Shown piece after piece: positions 1 to 10,375 of a stretch of 64,000 nt of DNA. Position numbers and translations under genes: made by a program. Below the pieces are notes generated by a model, which saw only the letters and a program-made list of their open reading frames with translations, did no database searches and was not told the DNA's origin. Within the stretch, counting starts at the first letter, position 1. Every line of letters begins with the position of its first letter. The DNA comes from Flavobacterium phycosphaerae. Its GTDB lineage: Bacteria > Bacteroidota > Bacteroidia > Flavobacteriales > Flavobacteriaceae. The stretch spans positions 26,001 through 90,000 of the forward strand of contig NZ_JAAATZ010000001.1 of assembly GCF_010119235.1 (NCBI RefSeq). Reading direction: 5' to 3'.

Positions 1-3000
1 GATGGAACCCAATTTGAAGTCAAACTTTGATTTTGAGCTCCATTAATTTTAAGTACCCCAGATGTTGAAGAGAAGTTAGTAGTAAAGTCAAGTTCAAAAT
101 TACTCGGCACGTTAGCAACTGCAGTAGCTTCATAGGAGTTAAGTATAGTATTAGTTGGATCAATGCTGTTAATTATTCTTGAATATTTATTGATGGTAAC
201 TCTTGGTTTATAAGAATCCGCGGCATTTTTTCTAACCGAAAGTTTTACTTCTGTAGTAACATCATAAATTGGTTCAGGGACTACTTTTAGGTTTAATATA
301 GATGTATTAGTATTTGCAAAATCAACTCTCAAAGTAGCAGAGTAAGCATTAAATCTCGTGTTAGTTGCACTATCATTTACTAGTACATCAACATTTGCGG
401 CATTATTAGGAATAGTAAACTCGACTCCTCTGTAGGCTTTTCTTATTCTTACGGTAGGCTGATAACTTGAATTAAAACTAGTCAACGGAATAGAAGTGAC
501 AAATGAACTTACTCCTCCAACCATTTTGTTAAATACAAGATCACCAGCAGCTATAATAGTCCTAATTCCATAATAGACACCATTGGCAACAAAACCAACC
601 GTTACTCCATTATATTTATTAATATCTCCTGTTATCGTATATTCAACCGATCCTGATTGATTCAGAGCAAAAATAGTATTAGATGGCGCCATTGAAGTAG
701 AAGGGCACCCCGTTGGCCTTTGAACAGAAGTAGTATCCCCATTCTGTACTAGAGTAAAACAAGATGGAATTGGAGAAAGTGTACTAATATTAATTCCATT
801 TACAGGAGCAGTAGCATTAAAAATTAATTTCGATAAATCAGTATAAATGGAACTTACTGGTATTGATAAATTGTTATTAATCGTAACACTAGTATTTAAT
901 GAAATGTTAGTTGGTAGTGGATTGGTAATCATGGCCGCATTAAAATTCCATGTAGCTGATTTATTTAACCCAAAGTTTAATGAATAATCTCTAACTACAG
1001 GGTCTCCAATACAAGATGACATTCTTGACATGCTATTTTCAGATGGTAATGGTGGAACCTGAATTTCGCACTTTTCTGCAACCGCATTTTCTCTATCATT
1101 TACCAAAGTAGATTTTCCATAATCTTTAATAGGCCCCTCATATAAAGGTACACTACTATACACTACGGTATTTTTTTCTTCTAGCCCTACTCGGCTACTA
1201 CCATAAATATCGTGTTCTTTTAAAAATAAATTTAATCTACCTCGCTTATTTTTTAAATCATATACCCCAAGCACATTACCTTGAGCATCTCTACAATAGT
1301 ATGTTGTATTACCGGATTCAGAAAAATTTTGATGTATAGATTTAGCTATTCTATTACCAAGACCATCATATTCAAAATCAACATAAGTATAAGAATCTCC
1401 TGAACCTTTTATAATCCCTTTAACCTTCCCATCAACTCTCCATTTTATGGTTAGCTGTTCTGATTTATCTTGGATTAACTGACCTATTTGATCATAAATA
1501 TAATTTCCTGTATTATTATCATCAGGGTTATAAACATAGTCCGGATATATTAATTGGATTTGATGAATTTGATCTTCTAGGTCATTTTCAAATTCTGATT
1601 CATTAGCCGGAGAAGATTCATCATGAACCATAGTTAATTTATTATTGTTCGATTGATAATCATATTTTAAATCATCCATTACATCAATGGAACCATCATT
1701 ATTTAATGCTTTCCTAAGAAGTGTTTTAATATTCCCATTCCTATCATAAGTATAATTGGATAAATAGCTATCCGTAAAACCACCTGAACCATTTTCTTTA
1801 GGTTTTATAGCATTAGAGGTCAATGAAACTATTCTATTAAGCTGATCATACGTATAATTATTTTTTTGAACTGAAAGAACCTCTTCTTCATTAATTCTAA
1901 CACCAGTAGTCATTTGTTTAATATTACCATTAAATAAATTCCTGTTATTTCCTGGAATTGAATTGTCTCTACTAAACATTAAGGGAGCGTAACCAGCATC
2001 ACCATTATCTCCTTCAATAGCTCTATAATCCGTAAATTGATCATTATCAAAATAACTTAGAGAATAACCGTAAGCATCTTTTGTTTTAGTTTCTCCCGAC
2101 ATATTGCCATCATTCCCCATATCATTATTAGGTGACATTATATTTTCTCCATTAACCGATTTTATCCAACCTTGTAAGGTATAACTATAGTCTTGTCCTT
2201 GGACTTTCTTATCCCCTATTTGGGTTCTTCCCAGTGGGCCGTGTGGATAGTATTTATACGCCGCATCTTCTTCCCAAACAACTCCATCAGGTGAGGTTTC
2301 AACATTGAGTAACCTATTATCCGCATCATAATTATATTTATGGATAAATTGGTCTATTTTATTTGGTTGAAAAGTCACCTTATTAACATTTCCACTGATT
2401 AAATCATAATCATAAACTACTCTTTTAAGATGCTTTTCACAGTCGTTGAGTTGTCCTGTTTCCTCATTAATTACACCTGTAGGGCTACAAGGTAAATTCT
2501 TTAAAGAAGTAATATAAGTAAGCAATTCTTTGACATTACCATGAACATCATAATTGTAAAAAATTGCATTGGTAAATTTATCAAGAACATCTAGTTGATC
2601 ATAGTAAAAAATTCCTGTAACCCTGTTTCTGTTGTTATGAGCCGGAATAAAATCAGGTGATGTATTGGTTACAAATAAACTTGAAGCAAATATGCTGGGC
2701 GATTCCACTAGAGGATCTTCTGTATAAACCGTAATAGTTACTTCTCTTCTAATATTTGTGGTTCCTGAAAAGTCATTCACTGCATTTCCTCCGAATATTA
2801 ACCTTCCTTCATCACTTATATTATAATCTCCAGGCTTAACAAATACTTCGCCTGCTTCAATTATTCGCCCTAAAAAATCATAAACCGAATAGCTGTATTT
2901 TTCTCTTCCTGTTTCTACATCTACAATCCGTTGGTTATCATTTTGAGAGGCTATAATCCTGCCTAAAGCGTCATATGCAAATCTTGTCATGCCACCATCA

Positions 3001-6000
3001 GGTGTATTCTGCCATACTAATTGGTTTAGCGAATTGTACTTATACTCAGTTTTAAATCCATGAGCAGGGGTTAACAAAGGGTTTTCAATAGCATTAGGAT
3101 GATTTCTGAAATTATTAATTGAAGCGTTTAAACTAACACCTAAATTAGATACTCCCTCAGGTGCTACAGTTTGAATTAAATTTCCGGCTTGATCATAATA
3201 ATATAAAGTGTGTTGATACTCTTGATCTCCATATGTCATTTTGAAATTTTCAACAGCATATTTAATAGCTTGTTCAATGTACTGTCTAATAAATTCTTTA
3301 CGCAAATATTGTATATAGGCATTATAAGAATCCAACTGATATGTTGCTGTTACATTAGCCATTAATTCTTTACAAGGATCTTGAAGAGTAATCGCTGGAG
3401 AATAGGCAGGCATTGGACCTGGTGGACATCCATGAGGGCCAGCCATATATATAGTATTTACATAATCATTCCAATATACTCTCTCGGGGTCATCTTGATT
3501 TTCTAAACAATAGACCAAATAGTTGTTTATAACCTGGTTTATTTGGTTATAACCATAATGCAAATCGGTTTCTCCAAACTGCGCTATAGTCAGAAAGTTT
3601 GGATCATCAGCAGACTGAACATTTAAAGTACTCATGTAATAAACATAAGAATCAACTACATATTGTAAACTCAAATCACAAAATGCTTGTTGGGGCATTA
3701 CAGTAATGGTAGGCAAATTATGCTCAGCTAAATACTTCGTATACTTTGTGTATTTTTCTTCACAAGCTACTGGAGCTACCGTTTGTGGGATGCATTCACA
3801 AGCGGCTGTATAAGGCGCATTTACAGGTGGAGCATCGCCTCTATTTATAGTTATTGGTGATTGATTAATAACTGGGTCACCTTTAAATGAAACAACTCCT
3901 TCAGCAGAAGCACTATTCCTGTTGCTTAAAGGATCATAATCGTTGCTTATAAAATTACAGAAACGACTACCAATCCACTCTCCCTGAGTATTAAACTTAG
4001 TATAATTAGATATTAGTATGTGATTAAGAACATGAGTAATACCAACATGGTCAACATAGCTTACATTTCCAAAAAATGTATCTGTCATATCAATATAATT
4101 AATATGGTCTACATCGGGCAAATGCAATTGAATAGTAATATTCGAAGTATTTGATGTATCCCCATTATTAAAATATAACATAGCTCCTCCTGTGGTATTA
4201 TAATATAAACCATAGTTTATAAAAGGACCAACTGGAAGATTGTAATTTGTATTCTGCCAAGCAACAAGGTAATCTCTTAATGCCTGAAAATGAGACTCTA
4301 AATTGCATTGCTGAATAAATGTAGAAATGACAGCATTACTTTGTATTGGACCATAAGCAGTATATTGTGTCTGATTATTATAAGTAGCTATGGAATGATT
4401 TCCTGGCAATATTAAAAAATTCAGAACATCTCTAAGTCTATTCTCATATGCAACTTCTTCTTCTTGAGTTATTGGACATGATGTGAGATGTGGATTACCC
4501 TCAGAATCACATACATCACCAATACCATCATTATCCGCATCAGCTTGATCGGCATTCTTAATTGTTGGACAATTATCACAATTATCAAAAATACCATCTC
4601 CATCAGTATCTACTGTACCACAATTTCCATTATTACCATCACAGATATCTCCAATACCATTCCCATTATAATCCCATTCGCCACATGGAGAACAACATAG
4701 CAAATACAATGGTTTTTTAGTCTCACCAGGACAATATTGCCCTTGACAATTCGTTAAAGTTCCTCCTACTGTAATTGTTCCGTTATCAACGTTAAAAATA
4801 CTCGTTATATAATTTCCGGCTTCATTGGTTGAATTTTGAGGTTCATAAATATAATTATCAACGGATAATGAAATCAAATCTTGTGGTATTATACCATTAT
4901 CAATAAAGCTTTCTGTCCAAAATTGCAAAGCAAGCATACTGGTAGAATTCTTAAATATTTGAAATAAATAATGATCTGTCTGTTGAGTTCCGGTCCATGT
5001 AACATTATCAGAAGCAGTTGAGCCAAACATAGTTCTTAAAAAACTACTCATATAAAATGGGTCACTCGTTAAATCATAAGCGCTATCAAATAAATGATTT
5101 GTCTGTAATAAATGATTATAAAGTGCTTTAAAAGCATCTTGAAATTGTATTTTTTTATCATTACAGGCTGTTACTACTGGCGTAATAACTTCACCTGTTC
5201 CTGACTGTCCCTCAAGATGACAAGCACCAATTTTAGCAATCGTTTTTCCAGTTAATATAACATCTCTAAAAGTCCCTGAACCTTGTTGTATCCTGGCAAT
5301 AATCTGGAAACCATAAATCGGTGGATTAGCCGATAAGTTAGAGGTAAGTACATCATAATACAATTGGCTACAAGCAATAATATGCCAATCATTACTGCTA
5401 TTACCCATTGAATAATTATTCCAGCTTAAATTAGCTGAAGCAGGAAGTGTCAATACCAGTTGTGATGCAGAAGCAACATAGCTTGGCACTATAGGGGCAA
5501 AAGTAAAGTTTAAATCCGAACCATTTATAGTAACTCCCATAGTTGGGGTTAAAGTAGTTGGCATAGGAGTCCCTGTAAGTTCATGAAATAAATTTGCTGT
5601 CAATCCCTGCCCTATTTGATTCCAGCCTACTAAACTGGAAGATGTTGTCAAATTAACATCTTCAAAAAGACCACTTATAAACAAGTTTAAATCATTTATC
5701 AATGGACAATTTCCCGTTTGTAAATAATATTGATAATTATTAAGAGCTAACAACTGATTTAAAGAACCACCTAAATTTCCAGAATCATACCCAAAATCAA
5801 TTGGAATGAACTTCTTAATCTTAGCACCATATGCCGCAGCTTGTGGCAAAGAACATAAAGGTATAGTTGTGGTTGAAGTTGGATTATTTGCAGCTATATA
5901 AGTATTGATTTCTTCATAGGTATTATTTCCGTTATATGCAGTATAATTATTGATTACATTCGTAATATTATCTGAACCACCTGTCCCTATACATCCGTTG

Positions 6001-9000
6001 AAACAACCATTTGATTTGGCATAAGCATTAATAAAAACATGCTTGATTTTTTGTTTTAAAGAAATGTATAAATTTTTATACGTATTCCATATTCTATTTT
6101 TAATGATTTCTTGGGCATTAGGTGACAAGCTTGTAAAACTTGAACTCGTTAAACTGACATCATTGAAATTACATACCTGAATTGCGTTACATCTAGCCAT
6201 AATAACCGCAGCTTGGAACATTTTGGCGTAATTTAATGGGTCAGTAGCTAATCCGTTTTGGTTTAATAAATAGGTTTCGTATTGACTATTTAAAGCTTCA
6301 AGCATTATACTTTGTCTCCAAGCAAGTAGATTAGGGGTCTCTCCATTTATAATTTGAAAATAAGGGTCACCGCTATATATATTTGGATTGCTCATCATTG
6401 GGCTTGCTAAATCAAATAAGCCTGCTTGGTAAGCCTTCTGATATGTATCTAAATAATTCAAATAACCATCATACTCATCTGAATTTAAAAACCTTGTAAC
6501 AGAACCCGTCTCAGTGGTTACACCAGCATTAACTGAAAATTGTTTTACAACTGTTTTTTTTATTAATTGACATAAATTGTTAGAATATTCTAAATAACAG
6601 TACTCTGGATGGTATTTAACAAGGGACTTTGCCCAAGACTCCTTCCATTTGCCAATGAAATCATCAAGTAATAGTAAATCCTGAGGATAAACGTAACCAC
6701 CCGTTTGAACAACGGCGGTAGAAACTATTTGAGGTGTATATCCACTAGGGTTGGTACTCGTCACACCTGTATATTCAACTTCAATTTGTGATAAACTTCC
6801 GTCTGTATCGGTATACATAGGCATTGGATGTCTCCAATTAAAATCGTTTCCTGGGGTATTATTTACTTGTCCATTGTAAATAATTTGATTATCTTCATTA
6901 AAAACACTCAATAAAGTAGAACTTGCATTAGTACTATCACTATTTGCTGGATTATCGTTTATACTATTAACCATACCGGGTGTCATTCCATATTGACCAC
7001 CTGGACTAACATCATTTTCTAATGATTTTTCATTTATTGAACAACTTGATGCAAAAGCACTTCCACAAATTTTATCACAAGTATTTCTCAATAAATTCCA
7101 ATCATTAATCATACTAATCACTTGATGATCAACATCCGTTTGACTTATAAGTTGTCCAAAATTAATTGACTCATCTTCATTCTCATTCAAATTATAAACT
7201 TTTATACTACAATCAGATTCATTTTGAATAAATATGGTTGTATTAGTTTGAGGAACATTATAAATGTTTTTAATTTGTTTTAAAACATATTCACATTTAC
7301 TCCCTATACTTTGTTCACATTCACTACAAGTAGTATTACAATCAATATTTAATTGAGGGCTAAAACCATCCGGGCTTATATAACATTCTTTTCCGATATC
7401 CTTATTAGTCAACATTTGCACATAATGATCCGCATAATTATTGAGAGTTTCTTTGTTGACTTTCAATTCTTTTACCAGTGAATAATTACCAGTATTTAGA
7501 AATAATGGTGAAGGAGTGAATCCTTGTGAATAATTAACTAAAGCACCAGTTCCTATACCATATGTTCCAATTACCATTGAATTGTGAGGGTGTAATAAAT
7601 CATTATTACATTGATCTTTTAAACCAATCTGCAAATCATATACAAATGAATATTTCTGTGGGCACTTTTCTGGAATAAAAACATTCTTATTATAAATATT
7701 ATATTTAAAAGTGTGGTCAATATTGTTGCCCGCTACACCTAATTGACTTGAAAGTGTTAAAATATCATTATAATTGAAAAAATTAGAGGATGTGCTTAGT
7801 TCATTATTATCTAATTCAGTATCTCCGTCATTTGCATCTGCTTTATTTAAAAGGTCTACAGTTATTTTTTTTAAACCCTCTTCTGATTCCTTTAACGGGA
7901 TTAAACTTTCAGGGCTATTTCCTGCTAATGCTGTAGCTATAGTTCTACCCTGTGGATCAAGATAACTTACACTTACTTGACCATTTGGATCAACTGCAAT
8001 ATTCTTTTTATAATGAGATACATATCCTACTTGATAACCAAACAAACGGTTAAGCTCTTCCTGATGAGGAATAGAATAAAAATATTGCATTTCATGATTT
8101 GTAGACAATTGATGAGCTGGGCCAACGCCTCCTTTTCTGGATATTCTACCGGTGTTATCAGGAGTATATTCTATTTGACTAAATGGAAATTGGAAAGCAT
8201 CAGGTATATAATTTCTAAAGGGGCTATCAAAAAAGTCATTGTTTTTTGAATAATATTTACTTGAACCACTATTGATATTCATTATACCGGCAGGCACTCC
8301 ACATTCACCCTCTTTAGTATCCCAGTCAAAATCTAAATGGGAATATAACTCACCGTTAGAATTTTGATTTAAATTTTTAAAATAGCGAATGTAATCCTTT
8401 TTTATCGGCACTGGCAATACTTCTAAGGCAGCTCTCCCTTGTGTATCATATATAACTTCTCCGACTACTATATTTCCTTTATCAGTATTAACCTTGGTAA
8501 CAGTCTGTCTGTTACGTAGAGATCCGTCAAAATAACTTACCACTTCCTTTTTCTTTCCATGCTCAGCATAGCTAGCCTGAAACTGCCAATTTTTTTGATT
8601 TTCGTGACCGTTAATAGAAATAAAACTATTCTCCCATGTTGAAATTTTTGTTTTATCATCCACTCCAGAACTCCAAGGTCCATAAAACACTTTGTCTACA
8701 GAATCACTATTATCTACAAATCGACCAACGCCCCTAACTCTATAAATAACATACCCTCTGGAATAAATCAGAGGAATTTGATAGTATGTTTTATCGGTTT
8801 GTACTCTTGTATTATTTAATTCAAAATCTCTTGAAGAAAAATCAATTAAATCAGCAGCTAAAACACTTCCGTCCTCAGCATAATTATCAACCCAAGTCCA
8901 TTCTAATTCATATTGTAATGCACCTGTCAAACTTGGCCAATTAAAATTAAGGGCTAGAGGCATCCCATCAGAGTCGTAGGCAATTTGTGAGGTTATAGTG

Positions 9001-9650
9001 GGTTGTTGATTCGTTATTAAATAATATCTTTCAGTATTAAAACCCAACTCTATGGATACATTTTGATCTACTGTATCAGTTGTCGTGCCATTAGCAAGAT
9101 TAGTTACTTGAACATTTTCTACTTTTAATCTGACACCATAACTGTTTACAAGTTCGTAAACTGACAAATCTGCAAAATTTGACGAATGGCCATATGGGTT
9201 ATACTCAGCTGTCAACTCTTTTGAAAATGAATTTGCTGTATCATCATCCCCATTAGAAAGTAATGGAGTAATTAAAGCTGTCACGGTAACTTTAACCCAT
9301 TGAAATGGTCCAATTTCATTGTCTATCTTTAATTTCGCATAAGCTTTTGGGACAATTGAAATATGATTAGGCATTGTATATTGAGGATCCCTTAAGTATC
9401 CTTCCATATGATTATTAATGTCAACATATGTCATTGTGACTTCAGGCGCAGTGTAGATATTTTTTTGACTAAAAACTGAAAAATTAGTACATAATAACAA
9501 AAAGACAAATACTATTTGCTTTTCTATTTTACTTGCAGAAAATAAAAAATAATTCATAAAAAAAGTCTTTTTTATAGTTAACACTAATGAAGTAACCTCC
9601 ATAAAACTCATACTGGAAATAAAACTATTGAAGCTATATGATTTTTTCAT
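1..9650 (-). CDS. Giant RHS/YD-repeat secreted protein (3' end outside window)
   Basis: One uninterrupted minus-strand reading frame runs from ATG at 9648-9650 to the left edge, more than 3200 codons with no stop. A hydrophobic export signal ends in VFSQKN; ATG at 9555-9557 is an alternative start directly before it. Around residues 385-415 is a DUF6443-like motif (DTQGRAALEVLPVPI). A long cysteine-bearing region follows. Near residues 1650-1720 lie acidic DTDGDGIFDNCDNCP-type repeats like thrombospondin type 3 calcium-binding repeats. From about residue 2200 to 2800 are classic YD repeats (YKYNSLNQLVWQNTPDGGMT, FAYDALGRI, FEYDGLGNRIAK) ending in an RHS-like DAQGNVLGVYD. After GSSRVG an extra Ig-like region replaces the usual short link. 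By family knowledge the RHS core end and any toxin tip would lie left of position 1. It is the last gene of a six-gene operon; the gap to the upstream gene is 5 bp. Confidence 0.9.
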   Translation of the reverse strand, partial: MKKSYSFNSFISSMSFMEVTSLVLTIKKTFFMNYFLFSASKIEKQIVFVFLLLCTNFSVFSQKNIYTAPEVTMTYVDINNHMEGYLRDPQYTMPNHISIVPKAYAKLKIDNEIGPFQWVKVTVTALITPLLSNGDDDTANSFSKELTAEYNPYGHSSNFADLSVYELVNSYGVRLKVENVQVTNLANGTTTDTVDQNVSIELGFNTERYYLITNQQPTITSQIAYDSDGMPLALNFNWPSLTGALQYELEWTWVDNYAEDGSVLAADLIDFSSRDFELNNTRVQTDKTYYQIPLIYSRGYVIYRVRGVGRFVDNSDSVDKVFYGPWSSGVDDKTKISTWENSFISINGHENQKNWQFQASYAEHGKKKEVVSYFDGSLRNRQTVTKVNTDKGNIVVGEVIYDTQGRAALEVLPVPIKKDYIRYFKNLNQNSNGELYSHLDFDWDTKEGECGVPAGIMNINSGSSKYYSKNNDFFDSPFRNYIPDAFQFPFSQIEYTPDNTGRISRKGGVGPAHQLSTNHEMQYFYSIPHQEELNRLFGYQVGYVSHYKKNIAVDPNGQVSVSYLDPQGRTIATALAGNSPESLIPLKESEEGLKKITVDLLNKADANDGDTELDNNELSTSSNFFNYNDILTLSSQLGVAGNNIDHTFKYNIYNKNVFIPEKCPQKYSFVYDLQIGLKDQCNNDLLHPHNSMVIGTYGIGTGALVNYSQGFTPSPLFLNTGNYSLVKELKVNKETLNNYADHYVQMLTNKDIGKECYISPDGFSPQLNIDCNTTCSECEQSIGSKCEYVLKQIKNIYNVPQTNTTIFIQNESDCSIKVYNLNENEDESINFGQLISQTDVDHQVISMINDWNLLRNTCDKICGSAFASSCSINEKSLENDVSPGGQYGMTPGMVNSINDNPANSDSTNASSTLLSVFNEDNQIIYNGQVNNTPGNDFNWRHPMPMYTDTDGSLSQIEVEYTGVTSTNPSGYTPQIVSTAVVQTGGYVYPQDLLLLDDFIGKWKESWAKSLVKYHPEYCYLEYSNNLCQLIKKTVVKQFSVNAGVTTETGSVTRFLNSDEYDGYLNYLDTYQKAYQAGLFDLASPMMSNPNIYSGDPYFQIINGETPNLLAWRQSIMLEALNSQYETYLLNQNGLATDPLNYAKMFQAAVIMARCNAIQVCNFNDVSLTSSSFTSLSPNAQEIIKNRIWNTYKNLYISLKQKIKHVFINAYAKSNGCFNGCIGTGGSDNITNVINNYTAYNGNNTYEEINTYIAANNPTSTTTIPLCSLPQAAAYGAKIKKFIPIDFGYDSGNLGGSLNQLLALNNYQYYLQTGNCPLINDLNLFISGLFEDVNLTTSSSLVGWNQIGQGLTANLFHELTGTPMPTTLTPTMGVTINGSDLNFTFAPIVPSYVASASQLVLTLPASANLSWNNYSMGNSSNDWHIIACSQLYYDVLTSNLSANPPIYGFQIIARIQQGSGTFRDVILTGKTIAKIGACHLEGQSGTGEVITPVVTACNDKKIQFQDAFKALYNHLLQTNHLFDSAYDLTSDPFYMSSFLRTMFGSTASDNVTWTGTQQTDHYLFQIFKNSTSMLALQFWTESFIDNGIIPQDLISLSVDNYIYEPQNSTNEAGNYITSIFNVDNGTITVGGTLTNCQGQYCPGETKKPLYLLCCSPCGEWDYNGNGIGDICDGNNGNCGTVDTDGDGIFDNCDNCPTIKNADQADADNDGIGDVCDSEGNPHLTSCPITQEEEVAYENRLRDVLNFLILPGNHSIATYNNQTQYTAYGPIQSNAVISTFIQQCNLESHFQALRDYLVAWQNTNYNLPVGPFINYGLYYNTTGGAMLYFNNGDTSNTSNITIQLHLPDVDHINYIDMTDTFFGNVSYVDHVGITHVLNHILISNYTKFNTQGEWIGSRFCNFISNDYDPLSNRNSASAEGVVSFKGDPVINQSPITINRGDAPPVNAPYTAACECIPQTVAPVACEEKYTKYTKYLAEHNLPTITVMPQQAFCDLSLQYVVDSYVYYMSTLNVQSADDPNFLTIAQFGETDLHYGYNQINQVINNYLVYCLENQDDPERVYWNDYVNTIYMAGPHGCPPGPMPAYSPAITLQDPCKELMANVTATYQLDSYNAYIQYLRKEFIRQYIEQAIKYAVENFKMTYGDQEYQHTLYYYDQAGNLIQTVAPEGVSNLGVSLNASINNFRNHPNAIENPLLTPAHGFKTEYKYNSLNQLVWQNTPDGGMTRFAYDALGRIIASQNDNQRIVDVETGREKYSYSVYDFLGRIIEAGEVFVKPGDYNISDEGRLIFGGNAVNDFSGTTNIRREVTITVYTEDPLVESPSIFASSLFVTNTSPDFIPAHNNRNRVTGIFYYDQLDVLDKFTNAIFYNYDVHGNVKELLTYITSLKNLPCSPTGVINEETGQLNDCEKHLKRVVYDYDLISGNVNKVTFQPNKIDQFIHKYNYDADNRLLNVETSPDGVVWEEDAAYKYYPHGPLGRTQIGDKKVQGQDYSYTLQGWIKSVNGENIMSPNNDMGNDGNMSGETKTKDAYGYSLSYFDNDQFTDYRAIEGDNGDAGYAPLMFSRDNSIPGNNRNLFNGNIKQMTTGVRINEEEVLSVQKNNYTYDQLNRIVSLTSNAIKPKENGSGGFTDSYLSNYTYDRNGNIKTLLRKALNNDGSIDVMDDLKYDYQSNNNKLTMVHDESSPANESEFENDLEDQIHQIQLIYPDYVYNPDDNNTGNYIYDQIGQLIQDKSEQLTIKWRVDGKVKGIIKGSGDSYTYVDFEYDGLGNRIAKSIHQNFSESGNTTYYCRDAQGNVLGVYDLKNKRGRLNLFLKEHDIYGSSRVGLEEKNTVVYSSVPLYEGPIKDYGKSTLVNDRENAVAEKCEIQVPPLPSENSMSRMSSCIGDPVVRDYSLNFGLNKSATWNFNAAMITNPLPTNISLNTSVTINNNLSIPVSSIYTDLSKLIFNATAPVNGINISTLSPIPSCFTLVQNGDTTSVQRPTGCPSTSMAPSNTIFALNQSGSVEYTITGDINKYNGVTVGFVANGVYYGIRTIIAAGDLVFNKMVGGVSSFVTSIPLTSFNSSYQPTVRIRKAYRGVEFTIPNNAANVDVLVNDSATNTRFNAYSATLRVDFANTNTSILNLKVVPEPIYDVTTEVKLSVRKNAADSYKPRVTINKYSRIINSIDPTNTILNSYEATAVANVPSNFELDFTTNFSSTSGVLKINGAQNQSLTSNWVP

Positions 9651-9655
9651 ATTCC

Positions 9656-10375
9656 TTATGATTTAAATAATTTGTAACCTGAAAATCGTTGAGACAACTT
9701 TATGTCACTCCCTTTGACAGTAAAATAATTATCTCTTTTTATTAGTAAATCGTCTTTTTTATTGTCTATTATCCGGTTTGAAAATGTTATTTCTAATCTT
9801 GGAGTAGTGTAGATTTTTTTCCCGTTTTTATCTTTAGTTTCCATTTTTTCTACATAATACAACAATTGCTTGGTAATGCTCAAATCAGATTTTTTAATAT
9901 AAATAATTACTTTACTCAACATTACTTGCGAAATTTTCCCTGGCTTCAATTCACATATATAAAAGTCTTTATCATTTTTAATCGTTCTATTTTCAAATAC
10001 TTTTAAATAAGCAGTAACTGATAGTGGAGACTCTTCAAAAGCAGCGTTAGCTGCATTCCGAATTTGTATAGCTTTCTCATCATTATTTATTTTCAATCCA
10101 TAATTATCGTAGGCAATAAACTCGGTGTTTTTAATTTTAACATAACACACATTATTTTTCTTTAAAAAAACACCTTTATATTGCTCGTATATTTCCTTAG
10201 TACTATAATCACTGTATAATGTGTACTTTGTATTATAAGAGACCTGTTTCCGTTTTTTCAGTACATCTTCAGCGGTTCTAATCACCTCGTCAACTGAAAG
10301 TTTTTTTTGCTGCCCATAACTGTTTATACTAATAGATAAAAACAGAAGCCACAATATCATATTAATACTTTTCAT
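9656..10375 (-). CDS. Small secreted protein of the YD operon, unknown function
   Basis: A 239-aa protein with a clear signal peptide (WLLFLSISINSYGQ, cut near residue 21). The mature part is soluble, lysine-rich and beta-strand-like, with many alternating hydrophobic residues and no transmembrane segment or known catalytic motif. Its general look (short helix after the signal, then beta-strands) recalls LolA-like periplasmic lipid- or peptide-binding folds, but I cannot assign it to a family. Its start overlaps the stop of the upstream DUF11-like gene by one base, and its stop lies 5 bp before the giant YD gene. Co-translation with both very large exported proteins suggests an accessory role in their export or folding, which is inference. 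Confidence 0.8.
   Translation of the reverse strand: MKSINMILWLLFLSISINSYGQQKKLSVDEVIRTAEDVLKKRKQVSYNTKYTLYSDYSTKEIYEQYKGVFLKKNNVCYVKIKNTEFIAYDNYGLKINNDEKAIQIRNAANAAFEESPLSVTAYLKVFENRTIKNDKDFYICELKPGKISQVMLSKVIIYIKKSDLSITKQLLYYVEKMETKDKNGKKIYTTPRLEITFSNRIIDNKKDDLLIKRDNYFTVKGSDIKLSQRFSGYKLFKS

Noticed and set aside
4488..8249. Several short plus-strand open frames inside 1-9650
   Set aside because: They lie antisense to one continuous minus-strand frame with clear YD, TSP3-like and DUF6443-like motifs. Their translations are low-complexity and show no family features.
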